In this document: positions 42,954 through 54,728 of the stretch, in pieces | Numbering within the stretch: the first letter of the stretch is position 1 | Layout of the letters: each line of letters begins with the position of its first letter | Source: Ovis canadensis | Lineage: Eukaryota; Chordata; Mammalia; Artiodactyla; Bovidae | DNA: 64,000 nt | NCBI RefSeq assembly: GCF_042477335.2 | Contig: NC_091255.1 | Location: forward strand, 47,160,501-47,224,500 | Direction: 5' to 3' | Program-made: the position numbers and the translations under genes | Notes under the pieces: model-generated | Told to the model about the DNA's origin: nothing | Seen by the model: the letters and a program-made list of their open reading frames with translations, nothing else | The model's database searches: none

Positions 42954-43150
42954 GACTTTCCTAAGAGTCCAGTGGTTAAGAATCCACCTTCCAATACAGA
43001 GGGCATGGGTTCTATCCCTGCTCTGGGAACAAAGATTCCACATGCCATGGGCAACTAACCCTGAGTGCTGCAACTACAGAGCCCATGTTTCCTGGAGCCT
43101 GTGCGCCACAACTAAGGCCTGACACAGCTGAAAAAGGAAAACTTAAAAAA
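42954..43150 (+). mobile_element. CHR-2-type tRNA SINE (shortened body)
   Basis: GGACTTTCCTAAGAGTCCAG head, GTTCTATCCCTGCTCTGGGA, body to CCTGACACAGCTGAAAAAGG with part of the usual body missing. Confidence 0.85.
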
Positions 43151-43206
43151 GTCAAATCAGGACTGAATGAAATATATCTCCAGAATGAGAAGCCCACTGA
43201 GTGCCC

Positions 43207-43695
43207 AACATCAGTCAGTTCAGTCATTCAGCCATGTCCGACTCTTTGTGATCCCATGGACTGCACCCTGCCAGGCTTCCTTGTCCATCACCGTCTCCCA
43301 GAGTTTGCTCAAATTCAAGTCCATTGAGCCAGTGATGCCATCCAAACATCTCATCCTCTGTTGCCCCCTTCTTCTCCTGCCCTCAGTCTTTCCCAGCACC
43401 AGAGTCTTTTTCCAGTGAGTTGGCTCTTTGTATCAGGTAGCCAAAGCATTGGAGCTTCAGGTTTAGCATCAATCCTTTCAGTGAATATTCAGGGTTGATT
43501 TTCTTTATGATTGACTCGTTTGATCTCCTTGCAGTCCAAAGGACTCTCAAGAGTCTTCTCCAGAACCACAGTTCAAAGGCATCAGTTCTTTGGCACTCAG
43601 CCTTTTTTATTGTCCAGCTCTCACATCTGTACATGACTACTGGAAAAATCATAGCTTTGACTATAGGGACCTTTGTGGGCAAAGTGATGTCAACA
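43207..43695 (-). mobile_element. BovB (RTE) LINE 3' fragment
   Basis: As printed: CAGTCAGTTCAGTCATTCAG start, CTCATCCTCTGTTGCCCCC and CATACATGACTACTGG-like block (here GTACATGACT). The minus strand encodes [14 protein letters not shown] and related tail blocks. 5'-truncated near 43695. Confidence 0.93.
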
Positions 43696-44884
43696 GTGGA
43701 TGGAAAAGAAATCAGATATTTCAGCTTGTTGAGTAAGTAGACAAAGGTTACTAAAACCTTCTGAGGGAAAGAGAAATTAACGTTCAAAGGAACAGTTGTT
43801 GGAATGGTACCATGCTTTCCGTCAGGCATTCTGGAAGACGGCAGAGGAATGCTTTCGAATTATTTATGACCTATAACTTTATGAATTAGTCAAATTGTTA
43901 ATTCAGTAATGTAAGCACATTTTTAGATGTGTGAAATCTTAAAAAATTTTACTTTCTACCTATGTACCCCTTCTCAGGAAATGACTGGAGGATGTGGTAT
44001 GCCAAAATGAGACAACAAATCAAGAAACAAGAAGACATGTGATCCTGGAAACAGGATATTCAACAGAGGTGAGAAGTGAAGAGAATTCTCATGATAATGA
44101 TGAAAGGAAATCCCAGGGTGACATAACCTGGCTGCAGGCCTTCCAGAGTAATCAGTCAGCACTGGGGCAGGAGGACAGAAGGCCCCAGAAGGGATGTCTC
44201 CAAGAAATCAGACGAAATTAACATAGGAAATATCTACACTTTTGATGATGGTAGAAAAAGTTCATTATAGGGACCTGGAAATCTAAGTGTGCACTCCCCA
44301 ATTTTTTAAAAATTAATTATTAACTCCAGGAAAAAAAATATTTTTAAGAACTGAAAACCAAAGCTTAATCACGATAGTCTGGCTTGGCTGTGGATAATAT
44401 TTATGGAGACATAATTGTGTCAACAGAGTATGGAGATTGGTCTCCATCAACCCGCACACTTCAGGCTTTCTTCCTTGTAGACTGTGGTCCAGCCAGCAGG
44501 AGTGCTCTTTGTTCCAGCTGTCTGGGGCTTCTTTTGTTTAAATGGGAATCAAGTTGATTAAATGCAATTAATTAATCAGTACATTAATAAACTAATTAAA
44601 GAATTAAAATATCAGTTAAAATGCATCTAAGCAAAAGTCTATGGTCGAAAGTATACACACACACACTTTTTTTTCCTTTTTACACTAAACACCTGGAAAA
44701 GATTATCTAGATTTAAACTTGTGCTCTAATTTGAGACTGTTGATTTACCCAAACAACCAGTCATTGTGTATGTCCAGCCTTCATCCCATTAATAGGGAAT
44801 CAAGTTGTGTCTATTTGAATCTGTTATATGTTAGACTGACCTGTGACACATGGTGAATTGTTTTCTAGTTCTGTTTCTAATTTT

Positions 44885-44965
44885 TTCCATTAGACTGTGA
44901 GTAGTTTGAGGGCAGGCTGTTGTTCTTTCCTCTGTAAGGTTCTGGCACTTAATACAGACCTTGTT
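44885..44965 (+). mobile_element. L2 3' end fragment
   Basis: TTAGACTGTGAGTAGTTTGA then GGGCAGGCTGTTGTTCTTTC matches the conserved L2/MIR-type 3' tail. Confidence 0.7.
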
Positions 44966-45094
44966 TTTTTTTTTTTAAAACCTACGATTAAGTCACCACA
45001 GAGACCACGGTTTGAGTTGGCGAGGACATCTACTATTTGCAGAGCATTCAGTTGTTCACCCTGCACTGCCGCATGCGTCTGCCCCACACCGAGG

Positions 45095-45225
45095 CTGCTG
45101 TTTTCATTATCCTCTCTTCTCCCCTCTCATTTTTTGGAAGAGGACCTGAGTTCCAGAGAGTGCCTTCCTGAAGGTCACAGAAGTCAGTGTTGGAACCCCT
45201 AGCAGAACTCAGATCTCTAATGATG
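45095..45225 (-). mobile_element. MIR SINE fragment
   Basis: TTTTTTGGAAGAGGACCTGAG, then AAGGTCACAGAAGTCAGTG and GGAACCCCTAGCAGAACTC: reverse-complement MIR. Confidence 0.65.
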
Positions 45226-45244
45226 CATTTAAAAAACACTTAAA

Positions 45245-45776
45245 AAAAACATGGTTTAAAAAATTTACCATCAACCATTTTTAAGTGTATAGTTCAGTAG
45301 TGTTAAGTATAGTCACATGGTTGTGGGTTATGGCTCTCTAGAACTTACTCATCTTGCAAAACTGAAATTCTATATCCACTGAACAACCTCTGCTTTCCCC
45401 TCACCCATCCCTACCTCTGGCAACCGCCACTCTGCTTTGTGTCTCTATGAATTTGAGCACTCTAGATTCCTTCTGTAAGGGAGGCACACGGTGTGTGTCT
45501 CTTTGTGATTGGCTCATCTCACTTAGCATATGTCCTCGAGGTTCAACGATTTCCTCCCTTGAGGCCAAACAATATTATGTTGTATGTAGCACATTTTATT
45601 TATCCATTCATCCATCAGTGGATACCTGGGTGCTTCCATCTCTTAGCTGTTGTAAGTAATGCTGCTATGAGCATGGGTGTATATATATCTCTTTGAGATC
45701 TTCCTTTTAGTTCTTTTGGATGTATACTGAAAGTGGGATTCCAATAAGACATTTTTTAAATTCTCCATCTCATTGC
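45245..45776 (-). mobile_element. L1 3' region (old), first part
   Basis: CATTTTTAAGTGTATAGTTC, GTTAAGTATAGTCACATGG, TGGCTCATCTCACTTAGCAT, TCATCCATCAGTGGATACCT and GCTGCTATGAGCATGGGTG are reverse-complement L1. Resumes after a CHR-2 insertion at 46063. Confidence 0.9.
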
Positions 45777-45790
45777 AAAAATGATTTGAG

Positions 45791-46048
45791 GACTTCCCTG
45801 GTGGTCCAGTGGTTAATCCACCTGCCAGTGCAGGGGACATGGGTTCAGTCTCTGGTCCAGGAAGATCCCACATGCTTGGGAGTAATGAAGCCTGTGGGCC
45901 ACTACTACTGAGCCCAAGCTCTAGAGTCCATGCTCTGCAGCAAGAGAAGCCCCTGCAGTGCCCGCACACTGTGACTAGAGAGAGCCCACATGCATCAGTG
46001 AAGACCTAGCCCAGTCAAATACATGAATGAGGGAACAAATGAAATTTT
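45791..46048 (+). mobile_element. CHR-2-type tRNA SINE with 14-bp target-site duplication
   Basis: GACTTCCCTGGTGGTCCAGT head and GGTTCAGTCTCTGGTCCAGG B-box region, CHR-2 body, A-rich end. AAAAATGATTTGAG flanks it exactly (45777-45790 and 46049-46062) inside an L1. Confidence 0.95.
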
Positions 46049-46062
46049 AAAAATGATTTGAG

Positions 46063-46130
46063 GCCATTGTCTCGGCACCTTCTTAAGTATATATATTTTT
46101 TTAAAAAAGGTTCTGAATTTTGAATGAATG
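46063..46130 (-). mobile_element. L1 3' region, continuation after SINE
   Basis: GCCATTGTCTCGGCACCTTC follows the L1 context interrupted at 45790. Short and diverged. Confidence 0.45.
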
Positions 46131-46289
46131 AAAAAAGGGCCAGAGTGAAGGAGCAGAGGAGACAACAGACAGGAGTGGCCTAACAGAAGTCTGGTGGGAT
46201 CAAGTTTTTTATCTTTACCCTTGGGAAGTAGCTGCAAATAATTAAGACCCACCAGCGGTAGACGAGCGGCCAAGGTGTTTTTTTCTCAT

Positions 46290-46583
46290 CTACACAAAGA
46301 TCTCCAAAACATTCTCAAAGTTGCATCCAAACAGAATAAGCCCCATGCATATGGAAGAGCCACACAGGAGGGATTCCATATTCATGAGGCCTGGTGGGTA
46401 TGGGGGTAAGTATACAAACTCATATTCTGGAGCTGTCATGGGACCTTCGTAAAAGATCTGGTCCGAGTAGGGACAGAGGTAGAGTGTGTTGGTCAGAAGA
46501 CTCTGCTCATCTCCAAAGACTGGTGTCAGATCTGATTTTTCAAGAAAAGCCGGATACAACTGAAACTTAACACTGTAAATCAA
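46290..46583 (-). other. Unassigned open frame of 97 codons
   Basis: Minus-strand frame MIYSVKFQLYP...ENVLEIFV. Its first codons come from an L1-type 3' tail (46555-46610, CAACTATATTCCAATAAAAA as printed). The middle (SDLTPVFGDEQSLL, TAPEYEFVYLPPYPPG) has a protein-like composition, but I recognise no family and see no splice sites. It may be LTR or retrocopy sequence. Confidence 0.25.
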
Positions 46584-46612
46584 CTATATTCCAATAAAAA
46601 TTTTTTAAAAAG
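46555..46612 (+). mobile_element. L1 3' terminus
   Basis: ACACTGTAAATCAACTATAT then TCCAATAAAAATTTTTT is the typical ruminant L1 3' end with its polyadenylation signal. Confidence 0.8.
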
Positions 46613-47451
46613 GGAAAAGCTAGAAATCTGAACTTTGATGTGCAATTTGACTTTTAAAAACTGGCATTAAAACTTTCAAAAAGTTTTAAAGACATTCTGA
46701 ATATCAAAGACAAAAATGCAAGTTTGCAACTTCTGGTATGTGGCAGTGTGGAACATTGATGATGTTGACCTCTGGGGAAGAATTAGGTCTGGTTTGGTTG
46801 ACCAGATCAAATGCTACACTTGCAGAAACTCTGCTCTTATATCATTGGTTAGAACTTAATGTGCTGCAGGCAGAGAGGAAGTGGCCTAAATTGAGCCATT
46901 AAGTTCTCCTGGTGGCATATCTGTGCTGATCAGATAGGAGAGGAGAGCTCCCGGTTTTGCACCGTTTCTGTGATATTCAGTTGTGCCTACTTCACAGAAC
47001 CATTGTAAAACGTCATAGACTTGGAAAGGTGTCAAATTTTTCCTAAAATGTAATGCAGGTGCTAACTGGGATAATTATCTTGCCACGAAGAGCTCAGAAG
47101 AGTGTAATGTTTTGGGAATAGTGACAGCTTCCACAAAAGCTGACCTAGGAAGGAGATGCTGAGCCCCAGCTCTGGCTGGAAGAAATGAAGAGGAAAGAAT
47201 GTGTCAGCCATTCTGCTCTGGTGCGTTTGAGAAGGAGGCAGAATACTGATCTTTTCTGCAAGTGGTGTTGGGGAGTCAGTGGAGTTGAGAAACACACATG
47301 TCCATAAATGGTGTGATCCTGCTCCAAAGAGCTGAGCTAACGCCTGGGTTTCAGGAACCTTACACTGCAAGTTTCAACTAAAATAAACTTCTGACCTTTC
47401 TGTCAGTTCCCTTGAATAAGTCAGAGTTTTATACTCTATAGACTATTTCAG

Positions 47452-47562
47452 GGACTTCCCTGGCTATCCAGTGGTCAAGACTCTGTGACTGCACTGTGGA
47501 GGGGCACAGGTTCGGTCCCTGATCCAGGAGCTAAGATCCTGCAAGTTGCACAGCGTGGCTGG
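47452..47562 (+). mobile_element. tRNA-derived CHR-type SINE monomer
   Basis: GGGACTTCCCTGGCTATCCA head, GTTCGGTCCCTGATCCAGGA, end at GCACAGCGTGGCTGGG. Confidence 0.85.
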
Positions 47563-47784
47563 GGAGGTGGGGTGGAAGTGACTGCCTCATGTTCCCACTT
47601 AGAAGATTTGTGCTATTACTTCTATTACTTGAGAAAGCAGCCCTGCTTATTATTACTACTAATGATATTGCAATGTTAGTAACATTCCTATCATGCTTTG
47701 TAACTTACAAAGACCTTTGACTTGCATTTTTCTCATCTTGTTTCCTGGTAACTCTGAGATTATTATTTCTCACTTTTTGATAAG

Positions 47785-48172
47785 GAAACTGATGGTTTCC
47801 CATTGTCCTTTAGCTAGTTTAGAATCTTCAGCGTAGCCTAAGTCACCACCCTAGCCTGGGCCTTCCCTACCTCTCCAGAGCCTGTTTCACCACCTTCCCA
47901 GGAACTCTCTTTGTTTTAGCTATTATGGGTTTCTTTTGGTTCTTTCAATTGGTCAGGTTCTCTCCAGCCATAGGCCTGGCATTGCATGTGCTGTTTCTTC
48001 CATCTAGAACACTCTTCCCTGTCCTCTTTGCCTAGCTAGCATCTTTTGAGTCCCAGTTTAACAAGGTTTCTTCACGGGAGTCTTTCCTAAACATTGAGGC
48101 TACGTGGAACTTGCCAGTAACATCCCTTGTACCACCCAGCACTTCCCATTCCAAAGACTCATCACGCTGCAG
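47785..48172 (+). mobile_element. L2 LINE 3' region
   Basis: CTAGCCTGGGCCTTCCCTAC, CATGTGCTGTTTCTTCCATC, TAGAACACTCTTCCCTGTCC and TTTGAGTCCCAGTTTAACAA are L2 3' ORF/UTR motifs. Interrupted by a CHR-2 SINE. Confidence 0.8.
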
Positions 48173-48183
48173 ATTACTCGTTC

Positions 48184-48495
48184 AGGACTTGCTTGGTGGC
48201 TCCGTGGTGAAGAATCCACCTGCCAATTCAATCCCTGATCCAAGATCCAACGTGCTTTGGGGCAACTAACCCCCATGTGCACAGCTACTAAGCTCATGCT
48301 CTGTAGCATGCGAGCCCCAGCTACTGAGTCCACCTGCCACAGCTGCTGAAGCCCACTCACCTAGAGCCTGTGCTCCACAGGAGAAGCCACTGCAGCAAGA
48401 AGCCCTTGCACGCGGTTAGAGAAGACCCTGCCCGCTGCAACCAGAGAAAGCCTGCACAGCAACGAAGGCCTGTGCAGCCAAAAATGAAAGTCTAA
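48184..48495 (+). mobile_element. CHR-2-type tRNA SINE inside L2
   Basis: AGGACTTGCTTGGTGGCTCC head, CAATTCAATCCCTGATCC, long body, and end GTGCAGCCAAAAATG. Flanked by ATTACTCGTTC (48173-48183) and ATTATTCATTC (48496-48506). Confidence 0.9.
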
Positions 48496-48769
48496 ATTAT
48501 TCATTCGGTGGTTCTTGTTCCTGCTCGGTGCCTTGTATACTATACTTTTACTCTGAAAGCTCTTGTAACGAGTCTGCTGTCTGGCTTCCATGGCTGTGGA
48601 ACTGATGCACCAGAACCTTGCCTTCTAGTCCAGTGCTGTGGGGCTGCTTCTGATATTACAATAATCAAGGTCCTTTGTGACCAAAAGGCACACCTCCCGC
48701 ATCAATAGCAGGTGGCAGGGTTAGAGCACAGTGCCACCGTGTTCTTTGTTAACAACTAGAAGAGACTGG

Positions 48770-48961
48770 CCATGGGGTCGCTCAGAGTCGGACACGACTG
48801 AGCGACTTCACTTTGACTTTTCACTTTCACGCATTGGAGGAGGAAATGGCAACCCACTCCAGTATTCTTGCCTAGAGAATCCCAGGGATGGGGGAGCCTG
48901 GTGGGCTGCCGTCTCTGGGGTCGCACAGAGTGGGACACGACTGAAGCGACTTAGCAGCCGC
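48770..48961 (+). mobile_element. BovA2-type SINE with 12-bp target-site duplication
   Basis: Two BovA-related units without a tRNA head: GGGTCGCTCAGAGTCGGACA, then GGCAACCCACTCCAGTATTC to GACTGAAGCGACTTAGCAGC. AGAAGAGACTGG flanks it (48758-48769 and 48962-48973). Confidence 0.93.
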
Positions 48962-50114
48962 AGAAGAGACTGGTGCTGTTCTCACCTCTTCAGCTGTCGC
49001 TGTGATGCTCCTGTGCCAGTGGCCACCTTTGCCCAGCACCCTTTTGAGATAGTCAAGGGTGGATCACAGATGACAGCGACATTGAAAGCTGCTCAGACTA
49101 CTCCTGTCCCAGGTCTTGCCTTGGTTTGATGCACACAGGTGGGTCATTTAGAGCTGTGTGGCACATTCGCTTTCCATGTTGGAAGCGGTGAGGCACAGTT
49201 ACCAAATCAGTGGTACAGACACAGGAGTGGAAGTAACACAGTGGCCCAAGCTGGCGGGCAGGCATCAAGCAGGTGAGCAGGGGCCGGTGGGAGGAACTCA
49301 TGGCCTTATTTCAACAGCGGCAGCAAGCTGACCTCCCTGTGGGTTTGCAAGCCAGCTCTCTCTCTCCTTAGCACTGTCTTCATAAAATCCGTCACCATAT
49401 ACCTTCCTCAGTCCAGGTCATGGTAACCAAAATTTGTGGCTAGATAGCCAGGCAGTGGTGTATAAGGTTGCAAATGTTAGTTCCAAATATAGTGCAGTTC
49501 ACATTGCCAGTGAGGAAAGAACATTGAGTGAATTCATTACATGAACCACTTAAACTCACTGAACCCAAGAGCTTTAAGCCACATTCTTCAAATATGCACA
49601 CTCCACAGAACTGGCACTTAGCGTCAGGCAGTCAGGCTGACGCAAACATTCGTGAACCAAAGAATCTAAACAAGGAAGATACTCTCAAGGTATGCATTTG
49701 CCAATTGCTCCTTTGTTCTCCTGTCATCTTTGGTGGTGAGCTCCGTGACTTAGAGCTTGACATCAGGGGTTGCAGGTGTAAGCCTGGCACACTTAGATGC
49801 ATCAGGCAAAGACTGAAAGTTTGTGGCACTGGTTACAAAGGGGAACAGGCAAAGAGGGCACAGCCTGTCTTCGTACTAAAAATAATTAGATGCCTAGTGT
49901 ATAAAAACATAGCTGGAAGAATATGCCCGAAACTTATCTGGCAAGCATGATTTTCTTCAGGAGGTGGATTTATAAGAAGGGATAGTCATTCTCTGGGGTG
50001 TTTTTTTCCTTTCAAAATTTGGAAAATGGATATGTATTACATTTGTGAACAGAATTAAAATTTTAAGGGGATACGTTGTTAGATGAATAGCAAATTGTTA
50101 CAATGAGGTTGGTA

Positions 50115-50343
50115 AAAGCATGCATGTATGCAAAGTCACTTCAGTCATGTCCAGTTCTTTGTGACCCCATTGTAGCCCATCAGGCTACTCTGTCCATTGG
50201 ATTCTCCAGGCAAGAATACTGGAGTGGGATGCCATGCCCTCCTCCAGGGGATCATCCCCACCCATGGATAAAACCCATGTCTCTTATGTCTTTTGAAATG
50301 ACAGGCAGGTTCTTTACCACTAGCACCACCTGGGAAGCCCAAG
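50115..50343 (-). mobile_element. Bov-tA SINE
   Basis: As printed: AGTCACTTCAGTCATGTCC start and CCACCTGGGAAGCCC at the tRNA-head end (50343). A few bases precede the BovB 3' end at 50352. Confidence 0.9.
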
Positions 50344-50351
50344 CAGAGCAC

Positions 50352-52965
50352 CAGTTAGTTCAGTTCAGTCGCTCAGTCATGTCTGACTCTTTGCAAACCC
50401 ATGAATCGCAGCACGCCAGGCCTCCCTGTCCATCACCAACTCCCGGAGGTCACTCAGACTCACGTCCATTGAGTCAGTTATGCCATCCATCCATCTCATC
50501 CTCTGTCGTCCCCTTCTCCTCCTGCCCCCAATCCCTCCCAGCATCAGAGTCTTTTCCAATGAGTCAACTCTTTGCATGAGGTGTCTAAAGTACTGGAGCT
50601 TCAGCTTTAGCATCATTCCTTCCAAAGAAATCCCAGGGCTGATCTCCTTCAGAATGGACTGGTTGGATCTCCTTGCAGTCCAAGGGACTCTCAAGAATCT
50701 TCTCCAACACCACAGTTCAAAAGCATCAATTCTTTGGCGCTCAGCCTTCTTCACAGTCCAACTCTCACATCCATACATGACCACAGGAAAAACCATAGCC
50801 TTGACTAGACGGACCTTAGTCGGCAAAGTAATGTCTCTGCTTTTGAATATACTATCTAGGTTGGTCATAACTTTCCTTCCAAGGAGTAAGCATCTTTTAA
50901 TTTCATAGCTGCAGTCACCATCTGCAGTGATTCTAGAGCCCCCCAAAATAGAGTCTGACACTGTTTCCACTGTTTCCCCATCTATTTCCCATGAAGTGAT
51001 GGGACCGGATGCCATGATCTTCGTTTTCTGAATGTTGAGCTTTAAGCCAACTTTTTCACTCTCTTCTTCACTTTCATCAAGAGGCTTTTTAGTTCCTCTT
51101 TACTTTCTGCCATAATGGTGGTGTCATCTGCATACCTGAGGTTATTGATATTTCTCCCAGCAATCTTGATTCCAGCTTGTGTTCCTTCCAGTCCAGTGTT
51201 TCTCATGATGTACTCTGCATATAAGTTAAATAAGCAGGGTGACAATATACAGCCTTGACGTACTCTCTTTCCTATTTGGAACCAGTCTGTTGTTCCATGT
51301 CCAGTTCTAACTGTTGCTTCCTGACCTGCATACAGTCAAGAGGCAGGTCAGGTGGTCTGGTATTCCCATTTCTTTCAGAATTTTCCACAGTTTATTGTGA
51401 TTGACAGTCAAAGGCTTTGGCATAGTCAATAAAGCAGAAATAGGTGTTTTTCTGGACCTCTCTTGCTTTTTCCATGATCTAGCGGATGTCGGCAATTTGA
51501 TCTCTGGTTCCTCTGCCTTTCCTAAAACCAGCTTGAACATCAGGGAGTTCATGGTTCACGGACTGCTGAAGCCTGACTTGGAGAATTTTGAGCATTACTT
51601 TACTAGCATGTGAGATGAGTGCAGTTGTGTGGTAGTTTGAGCATTCTTTGGCATTGCCTTTCTTTGGGATTGGAATGAAAACTGACCTTTTCCAGTCCTG
51701 TGGCCACTGCTGAGTTTTCCAAATTTGCTGGCATATTGAGTACAGCACTTTCACAGCATCATCTTTCAGGATTTGAAACAGCTCAACTGGAATTCCATCA
51801 CCTCCACTAGCTTTGTTCATAGTGATGCTTTCTAAGGCCCACTTGACTTCACATTCTGGGATGTCTGGCTCTAGATTAGTGGTCACACCATCATGATTAT
51901 CTGGGTCGTGACAGTCTTTTTTTGTACAGTTCTTCTGTGTATTTTTTTTTTTCTTCTGTGTATTCTTGCCACCTCTTCTTAATATCTTCTGCTTCTGTTA
52001 GGTCCAGACCATTTCTGTCTTTTATCGAGCCCATCTTTGCATGAAATGTTCCCTTGGTATCTCTAATTTTCTTGAAGAGATCTCTAGTCTTTCCCATTCT
52101 ATTCTTTTCCTCTATTTCTTTGCACTGATCACTGAAGAAGGCTTTCTTATCTCTTCTCGCTATTCTTTGGAACTCTGCATTCAGATGCTTTTATCTTTCC
52201 TTTTTTCCTTTGCTTTTCGCCTCTCTTCTTTTCGCAGCTATTTGTAAGGCCTCCCCAGACAGCCATTTTGCTTTTTTGCATTTCTTTTCCATGGGGATGG
52301 TCTTGATCCCTGTCTCGTGTACAATGTCACGAACCTCATTCCATAGTTCATCAGGCACTCTATCTATCAGATCTAGGCCCTTAAATCTATTTCTCACTTC
52401 CACTGTATAATCATAAGGGATTTGGTTTAGGTCATACCTGAATGGTCTAGTGGTTTTCCCTACTTTCTTCAATTTCAGTCTGAATTTGGTAATAAGGAGT
52501 TCATGATCTGAGCCACAGTCAGCTCCTGGTCTTGTTTTTGTTGATTGTATAGAGCTTCTCCACCTTTGGCTACAAAGAATATAATCAATCTAATTTCGGT
52601 GTTGACCATCTGGTGATGTCCATGTGTAGAGTCTTCTCTTGTGTTGTTGGAAGAGAGTGTTTGCTATGACCAGTGCATTTTCTTGGCAAAACTCTATTAG
52701 TCTATGTCCTGCTTCATTCTGCATTCCAAGGCCAAATTTGCCTGTTACTCCAGGTGTTTCTTGACTTCCTACTTTGGCATTCCAGTCCCCTATAATGAAA
52801 AAGACATCTTTTTTGGGTGTTAGTTCTAAAAGGTCTTGTAGGTCTTCATAAAACTGTTCAACTTCAGCTTCTTCAGCGTTACTGATTGGGGCACAGACTT
52901 GGATAACTGTGATATTGAATGGTTTGCCTTGGAGATGAACAGAGATCATTCTGCATAGACTTATC
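50352..52965 (-). mobile_element. BovB (RTE-clade) LINE, 2.6 kb, endonuclease to 3' end, decayed
   Basis: Longest BovB here. The minus strand from 52965 down encodes the C-terminal part of the AP-endonuclease domain (IIGDWNAKVGSQETPG), a linker, the reverse transcriptase (IPKKGNAKECSNYHT, ASGGDGIPVELFQ, NNLRYADDTTIMAE with its YADD catalytic motif) and the C-terminal tail ([17 protein letters not shown]). Several frameshifts and stops break the frame, and the N-terminal endonuclease is missing. A retrotransposon, not a host gene. Confidence 0.96.
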
Positions 52966-53019
52966 TAATTATTCTCTACCATACACAAAACATACACTTG
53001 CACATACTAGGTGTAGATC

Positions 53020-53215
53020 AGGGTGCTCAAATAGAACTTTCTTCAGCTATGGATATGATCTATATCTGTACTGCCCCATATGGCAGCCACGACTGAAGCG
53101 ACTTAGCAGCAGCAGCCATGGGTGGCTACTGAGCACTTGAACGTGGAACTTACTTTAAACTTAAATAGCTGCATATGGCTGGTGGTTACTGTATTTGAAC
53201 ACACAGGTCTAGAAT
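53020..53215. mobile_element. Old DNA-transposon-like repeat, family not determined
   Basis: GCCCCATATGGCAGCCA, GTGGCTACTGAGCACTTGAA and AATAGCTGCATATGGCTGG resemble an ancient mammalian repeat often found as a short copy. Name not certain. Confidence 0.4.
53090..53111 (+). mobile_element. Very short BovA 3'-end insertion
   Basis: CGACTGAAGCGACTTAGCAG is the BovA2 3' terminus. It sits between two GCAGCCA copies (53083-53089 and 53112-53118) in older sequence. Confidence 0.6.
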
Positions 53216-54054
53216 TTTCCATTTATAGGGAGCAGAGTGTCAGCAGAGGCAGGGAAAGACCAGCTTTGGTAGCCAAGAGATCTTCTATAAGACATGCTGT
53301 CTACCCAGTGGGGAGAGAGTCTGTTTCAAGGATGACATGAGCGGAGGCGCTTCTTTGCACTTGTAAAGGCCACAGCATTCACTTCATCCTCCTACACCCC
53401 TCCTATTCTCCTGACTTTAAATGCTCCATTGATAGAAGAGGCCACTGACCTATTAGAGAAGCAGTAATCATCTCACCCATCCTCATTAATGTCAAATATT
53501 TTTAATGTTTTGTATTTTTTCTTATCAGCCGTTTCTCTCCACCTCTCCTCCACTACCTTGTATCCTGTGTTGTCTTGAGATTTCTATTAAATCATCAGCC
53601 ATTCAGTGTACTGTTTCCTTCTTGATGTCTTTAAAAGTCTAATAAGCATGAAGAAGAGTATATCCATAAGGTTAGGATACATAATACAAGGTAATCAACA
53701 CCTTAATGAGTGGGTTAAGATTGCAGTGTAATGTATACCTGTACAATTTGTCAAATTTATGATAAAGGTTAAGGTGGTTGGGAGGTGAGAGGAGGTGGGT
53801 GTCACAGAGGACCATATTGGTATGATCAGCCAAACTATGGCAGGACTGTTTTTCCCTTCTTGGTGTTCATTTTAATTGGTGTATAGCATATCTACTGTCA
53901 GTTGGCGGCAGCTTCCTGAGAAAGCACAAGCTATGATAGATAGTAAGCTATGTTCCTTCTCTGTTGCTAATTCCACCCCAACATTGGACCAGGAACTCAG
54001 GAGTGAAAGCATATCAGCAACAAAATCAGAGAAGCAGAGTTCTCTTTGGCCACC

Positions 54055-54272
54055 TGATGTGAAGAGCCAACTCATTGGAAAAGACCCTGATGCTGGGAAA
54101 GACTGAGGGCAGGATAAAGAGGTGACAGAGAATGAGATGGTTGGATGGCATCACTGACTCAACGACATGAGTTCGAGCAAACTCCAGAGATGGCAAAGGA
54201 CAGGGAACCCTGGTGTGCTGCGGTCGATGGGGTCAAAAAGAGTCGGACACAACTTAGCGACTGAACAACAAG
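54055..54272 (+). mobile_element. BovB 3' end / BovA-like copy
   Basis: CTCATTGGAAAAGACCCTGA, GATGGTTGGATGGCATCACT, and GAGTCGGACACAACTTAGCG then ACTGAACAACAA: plus-strand BovB 3' terminus, 5'-truncated. Confidence 0.92.
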
Positions 54273-54534
54273 AGTTATCCACAAGTGGCAGTAACAGCCC
54301 TTCCTGACACTACCGTTTATCACAAAGTTAACCATCAAACCGTTAGAAGAACCAATCATCCTCTGACTTGGTTTCCTAGGGAAAGTAAGTTATTTGGCCC
54401 ACGTTTCATTAATGTCAGGGTCCCGTCTCATTCTTGCATTTGAAACCAAACACCTTGACCATTTCACTGTGCTAGGATTGTTCTAAGAAGGCAGGTCAGT
54501 TTGGGGTGGGTATTTTGCATTACCAGAAAAGATG

Positions 54535-54728
54535 CATGGCAAGTCATGCACTCTTTGCCACCCTACTCCAAGGACTATAGCCCACCAGGCTCTTATGTCC
54601 ATGGGATTTCCCCGGCAAGAATACTGGAGTAGGTGGCCTATCCCTTCTCTAGGGGAACTTCCTGAATCAAACCCGAGTCTCCTGCATCGGCAGGTGGATT
54701 CTTTACTACTGAGCCACCTGGTATAAGC
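54535..54728 (-). mobile_element. Bov-tA SINE
   Basis: As printed: AAGTCATGCACTCTTTGCC start and CTGAGCCACCTGGTATAAGC end, with the tRNA head at the high coordinate. Confidence 0.88.

Noticed and set aside
48500-49130. Possible retrocopy in frames around 48508-48708 and 48731-49129
   Set aside because: The second frame runs through a BovA2 SINE. I recognise no protein in either part.
50377-52949. Reverse transcriptase and endonuclease frames as host genes
   Set aside because: They are pieces of one decayed BovB retrotransposon, out of frame with each other.
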